Source: Brachyhypopomus gauderio
Lineage: Eukaryota > Chordata > Actinopteri > Gymnotiformes > Hypopomidae
Length of the DNA stretch: 64,000 nucleotides
Direction: 5' to 3'
Assembly: GCF_052324685.1 (NCBI RefSeq)
Contig: NC_135220.1
Location: 24,408,823-24,472,822 of the forward strand
Position numbers and translations under genes: made by a program. The first letter of the stretch is position 1; the number at the start of each line of letters is the position of its first letter. Below the pieces are notes generated by a model. The model worked only from the letters and a program-made list of their open reading frames with translations. It ran no database searches and was not told where the DNA came from. Below are positions 61,801 to 64,000 of this stretch, piece after piece.

Positions 61801-64000
61801 AGAGAAGCTCGTTGCACAGCTGTTGTATCTCTTCCCCTGTCCGTCTACATCTATATGGATTTTCTTTTCCCTTTTTCAGCCACAATTTCCAGAACGGGAA
61901 CACTGATGCCCCGGAGGGCAAAGGTAGGCCTGGAGTCACCGCATCCTCCCTGTTTGTCTTAATTCTCTGGGCTTTAAGATCAGTATGAGTGAAATGCAGA
62001 ATAGGTTTTGACTGCACCAGTTGTGGTGTTTTGGCGAGTTGCTGAACTTTGTTCCAATTTCAGCTACAAATTGTGGATGACAACTTTAACTCGACAAGAA
62101 AGCAGTCTGTAGGAGCACAGTTCAAGGTAAAATGATGCCACTCAATTTTTTTTGGGGGGGGGGGGTATCTTATTTTTTGTAAAAACTCTAGCTGGTAACC
62201 TTGCGCTTTTCCATAGTGATTTATAACTACCCTGCTTGTCCCACACAGCATTCTCTGGCAGTCTTGATGGAGAAGATGTTTGCGGCCAACCCTCACTTCG
62301 TAAGATGCATCAAACCTAACAGCAGCAAGCTGCCTGATCTGGTGGACAGCAAGTTGGTTATGGACCAGGTAGGTAATTACTGACCAGCTGGGTTTATGGT
62401 CCAGGTGGGCCACGTGTGCTTTGCTATTTGAGTCCAAGCTCCAGTTTTTGAGACTCTTTTGAGCTCCTGATTTGTTAGTCATGACAGCAGGGTCCTGGTC
62501 CCTCTCCAAATCCTCTGCTTGGCTTCTCTGGCTTCCTTGATGCTCCAGACCTGGTCTGATTTTCTTCTGCTTTCCAGAATAACAGTTTTGCTTGCTGAGG
62601 TCTCTGTTCAGTGGGCCCAGATGGGGGAGTACAAATCTTTTAAAGGAAAATTCTACAAATAAATGCTGCTGTTTCTGGCATTGAATGGGAGCACATAGCC
62701 ACCATTACACAAATGAAATCCTGCCTACTGATAGCCAGTAATGTGAAGTGCTACCAAATACATGTTGCCAGACACATTGGTGTTTGGTTCACCCGCTCCT
62801 TTTTAAAACTGTGGGATAGTCCCGCCTCACCTGCCCAGAAGCGTTGTTGTTGAAGTGCTCAGTAGCCAATGATTTCTAGGCATACTGGGTCAACTTGAAT
62901 ATGCATAATTAGATACATATAATGCTGAAATAAATGTTAATTCAAAATATTGTGAATACAAGCTGCAGTCTGTAGTGGTTCTGTTGTAGGTCCCTGAGGT
63001 CCAGTCATGGTTTCTTAGAAACTCCCCAGGGCTTTTCTCCTCTTTTGCTACACACAATGACCTTTAGTCCTTTTGTGTGCCTATTTAAAGTCACATGACC
63101 AGATGACATGGGCTGAATTCACTACTGAGAACAAACATTATGGAGGTGTGTCAACATTAGCATTCCCTTTGCTGCAGCGCCATCTACCGTGCAACTGTAA
63201 AAGTTCAGTTGTGTATTGGCGATTCAGATCTTGAGGTTGTTAGGGTATGCGCCTAATATACATCATGCTTGTGTGTGTGTGTGTGTGTGTGTTTAGCTGC
63301 GATATAATGGACTGCTAGAGACCATCCGCATTCGAAAAGAAGGATTCTCTTGGCGCCCACCTTTTAAGGAGTTTGCACAGAGGTAAACGAGACGTGTGCC
63401 TTTTTATTTGAAAGATGAATTTTAGCTGTGAGTGTTCACTTTCAGCTAAATAATAATAAACACTTTTCCTTAGGTACAACATACTGCTGCTAAAACCGAA
63501 CCTGCCTTTGGACAAGGAAAGGTGGGGACAAGACTTATTAGAAAAACAATTGTTTATGATGACACACACACATGTTCCTTTTGTATTTTTTAATGAGTAT
63601 CTGTTGTTTTTATAGTTGCCTGTCCATCCTCAATACTACCGAGCTGAGTGGCTGGAAATGCGGGTAGGTATAAATGTGATGCGCGTTCACACACACACTC
63701 ACACATTAGGTACCAGTGTGTTGTGCATCAAAATCTGAAGTATTAAAACAGAATTAATCTACAATTGTTACATGTACATAGTTAAGCTGAAAATAATTAA
63801 GAAAGCTGTCTCTGCAAAATAATAATCAAAGAATATATGCAGTCATTGAATTGCAGCAAACAATTTTCTTGATATTCTCTCCGATGGGTAAATTTCCATC
63901 AGGTGTTTTTGGTTGTTGTTTATTTCCAGTAAAATTTTGAGCACATGGAAGGACAGGTCTGTGTGATGATCTCTTCCAGGTCATCCCGCTTGTTTTTCAA
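45476..64000 (+). CDS. Unconventional myosin heavy chain, motor domain (partial; no N-terminal kinase seen)
   Basis: Exons: 45,476-45,574; 45,804-45,869; 46,039-46,169; 47,935-48,037; 50,689-50,791; 50,947-51,103; 51,557-51,659; 51,782-51,907; 52,388-52,496; 52,805-52,921; 55,052-55,152; 55,822-55,908; 60,492-60,557; 60,950-61,063; 61,208-61,319; 61,880-61,923; 62,064-62,126; 62,249-62,368; 63,297-63,382; 63,474-63,521; 63,616-63,663; 63,980 onward. About 674 residues are open. P-loop GESGAGKT at 100-107; switch [10 protein letters not shown] at 149-157; switch [10 protein letters not shown] at 375-382; TEDS residue Glu320; F-V-R-C-I-K-P-N at 584-591; SH1 region [11 protein letters not shown] from 608. 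The start [11 protein letters not shown] lies about 100 residues before the P-loop, leaving no SH3-like N-domain. All nucleotide-pocket motifs are intact. By eye the motor resembles class III, X and XV heads, without a clear match. IQ motifs and tail lie beyond the window, so the class is open. Confidence 0.92.
46695..46707. repeat. 13-base poly-G tract in myosin intron 3
   Basis: A homopolymer run on the coding strand, in the 1.77-kb intron before the P-loop exon. Confidence 0.9.
47918..47934 (+). promoter_or_regulatory. Unusual splice acceptor: 13-C tract before the P-loop exon
   Basis: The polypyrimidine tract of myosin intron 3 is a pure run of 13 C (47,918-47,930) followed directly by ACAG and exon 4, which begins with the rest of the GESGAGKT motif. 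Confidence 0.8.
48092..48109. repeat. 18-base poly-G tract just after the P-loop exon
   Basis: A homopolymer starting 55 bases after the exon 4 donor. Together with the 13-C tract it brackets the exon with complementary runs. Confidence 0.9.
48580..48930. repeat. Possible degenerate interspersed repeat in myosin intron 4
   Basis: Segments such as CACTTTATTAGAAATACCC and CATGATGGTATCAGACAAAG recall common fish dispersed repeats, from memory. I cannot define ends or a family. Confidence 0.3.
49678..49732. repeat. (GT)n microsatellite
   Basis: A pure GT run of about 55 bases in myosin intron 4. A second run lies at 49,829-49,857. Confidence 0.95.
53066..53540. repeat. hAT-like element remnant in myosin intron 10
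   Basis: It opens with CAGGAGTGGCCAACCTGCGG, the kind of end seen on Charlie-type hAT elements (established from other vertebrates). It continues with GC-richer sequence unlike the intron around it. The matching right end was not found, so the extent is uncertain. Confidence 0.4.
53545..53600 (-). repeat. G-rich minisatellite-like unit (minus strand)
   Basis: Read on the minus strand this gives GGTGGCGAGTGTAAATTACT followed by a G run. It resembles units at 61,480-61,575 and the GGTGGCGAACTGTTGAGCGG segment at 3,718-3,740. Confidence 0.5.
53652..53671. repeat. 20-base poly-G tract
   Basis: A homopolymer within CAGGGCTGGCGCC-headed repeat sequence in myosin intron 10. Confidence 0.95.
54680..54783. 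repeat. Right end of a hAT-like MITE
   Basis: It ends GACCCGTGGGAACCCTG; reversed, CAGGGTTCCCACGGGTCCTT is a familiar teleost hAT-type end (from memory), joined to CTTGAAATCCTTGAAAGTTT. The left end may be the CAGGGCTGGCGCC at about 53,637. Not proven. Confidence 0.4.
55464..55493. repeat. (GAT)n microsatellite
   Basis: A GAT triplet run in myosin intron 11. Confidence 0.9.
57982..59566 (-). mobile_element. Tc1/mariner transposon, degenerate
   Basis: 1,585 bp bounded by TA on both sides, with inverted ends starting CAGTCATGGCCAAAAGTTTT. The transposase runs on the minus strand from about 59,083 to 58,158. DNA-binding part: [11 protein letters not shown]. Then V-I-F-S-D-E (first Asp), F-Q-H-D-G-A-P-C-H (second Asp) and D-L-N-L-I-E-N-L-W (Glu). 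At least two frame breaks and a 41-bp foreign insertion (58,646-58,686) make it inactive. Confidence 0.85.
58646..58686 (+). mobile_element. 41-bp retroposed tail inside the Tc1 transposase
   Basis: The inserted sequence includes GTGAAAAGCGCTATACAAAT and ends AAACTTTGATTTG. That is the extreme 3' tail of the retroposon family also seen at 2,641-2,868. Exact 9-bp copies of ATGAGACAA flank it (58,637-58,645 and 58,687-58,695), as expected for target-primed insertion with very early 5' truncation. Confidence 0.75.
59569..59884. mobile_element. TA-flanked MITE (pogo/Tigger- or mariner-like)
   Basis: 316 bp with ends CAGTGAGTCACCGCTTAACG and CGTTAAGCGGGGACTCACTG, inverted with one mismatch plus the centre. 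It is flanked by TA (59,567-59,568 and 59,885-59,886). The left TA is also the right TA of the neighbouring Tc1. There is no transposase. The superfamily is inferred from TA target and end sequence. Confidence 0.75.
60153..60296. mobile_element. 144-bp hAT MITE
   Basis: The ends CAGAGCCGGAGTGG and CCACTCCGGCCCTG are inverted (13 of 14). An exact 8-bp duplication, CACTGCAG (60,145-60,152 and 60,297-60,304), flanks it. Non-coding, GC-rich. It lies in myosin intron 12, 196 bp before exon 13. Confidence 0.85.
61407..61725. mobile_element. hAT-like MITE with internal G-rich repeats, myosin intron 15
   Basis: The ends CAGGGGTGCCCA and TGGGCACCCCTG are perfect inverted repeats. The flanking 8-mers (GTGTAGAA and GACTAAAG) do not match well, so the duplication is eroded or the call of the ends is off. 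The interior has about three units of the GGTGGCGAAYGTAAATTGTT type with G runs (61,480-61,575) and a CGATCGCGATCGAC palindrome near the right end. Confidence 0.65.
62154..62165. repeat. 12-base poly-G tract in myosin intron 17
   Basis: A homopolymer 27 bases after the exon 17 donor. Confidence 0.9.
63271..63296 (+). repeat. (TG)n run abutting the myosin exon 19 acceptor
   Basis: A TG repeat followed by TTTAG and the exon. The microsatellite replaces the usual pyrimidine tract. UG-rich sequence is a known binding site for CELF and TDP-43 type splicing factors; relevance here is inference. Confidence 0.8.

Overview
The window is nuclear DNA of a ray-finned fish. The evidence is multi-exon genes with GT-AG introns, vertebrate proteins (MFSD14, spindlin, NXNL2, unconventional myosin), long CA/TA microsatellites, and teleost-type Tc1/mariner and hAT transposons with a (TTGA)n-tailed retroposon. 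I spliced six genes by hand. Donors and acceptors give an open reading frame through every exon.

Layout. Positions 1-9,900 have no gene I can support. They hold a LINE fragment, a retroposon tail, a G-run repeat with target-site duplications, an element built from CAACGTTGA units with a nested SINE-like head, and microsatellites. Positions 12,391-17,920 on the minus strand carry mfsd14b (12 coding exons, 490 aa), with a probable 3' UTR down to about 9,920. A head-to-head gene starts 1.05 kb away on the plus strand at 18,969-27,922. It encodes a 502-aa kelch-repeat protein with a C-terminal coiled coil (18 exons). One intron appears to be GC-AG, and intron 14 holds an old Tc1 fragment plus a younger Tc1 that contains a hAT insertion. 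spin1 (33,062-34,749, 261 aa) follows with a long 3' UTR. Next come nxnl2 (39,298-40,217) and a two-Kunitz-domain membrane protein (41,825-44,020). An unconventional myosin occupies 45,476 to the window end: 21 complete motor exons plus the start of the 22nd.

The genes do not form one pathway. MFSD14B is a multi-pass transporter-like protein, spindlin reads histone methyl marks, NXNL2 is a thioredoxin-like photoreceptor/neuronal trophic factor, the Kunitz protein is a predicted surface protease inhibitor, and the myosin is an actin motor. In human, spin1 and nxnl2 are also neighbours on 9q22, and MFSD14B lies in the same band region (from memory).

Most notable: (1) the first Kunitz domain has lost both cysteines of the C14-C38 disulfide while keeping the other four, and the second has Phe at P1; (2) a kinase-less motor I cannot assign to a mammalian myosin class; (3) a hAT-like element at 56,626-60,088 that contains a Tc1 and a MITE sharing a single TA, with the Tc1 itself broken by a 41-bp retroposed tail; (4) a G-rich repeat family with matching target-site duplications and a related unit at other loci. 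I found no clearly new biological system.
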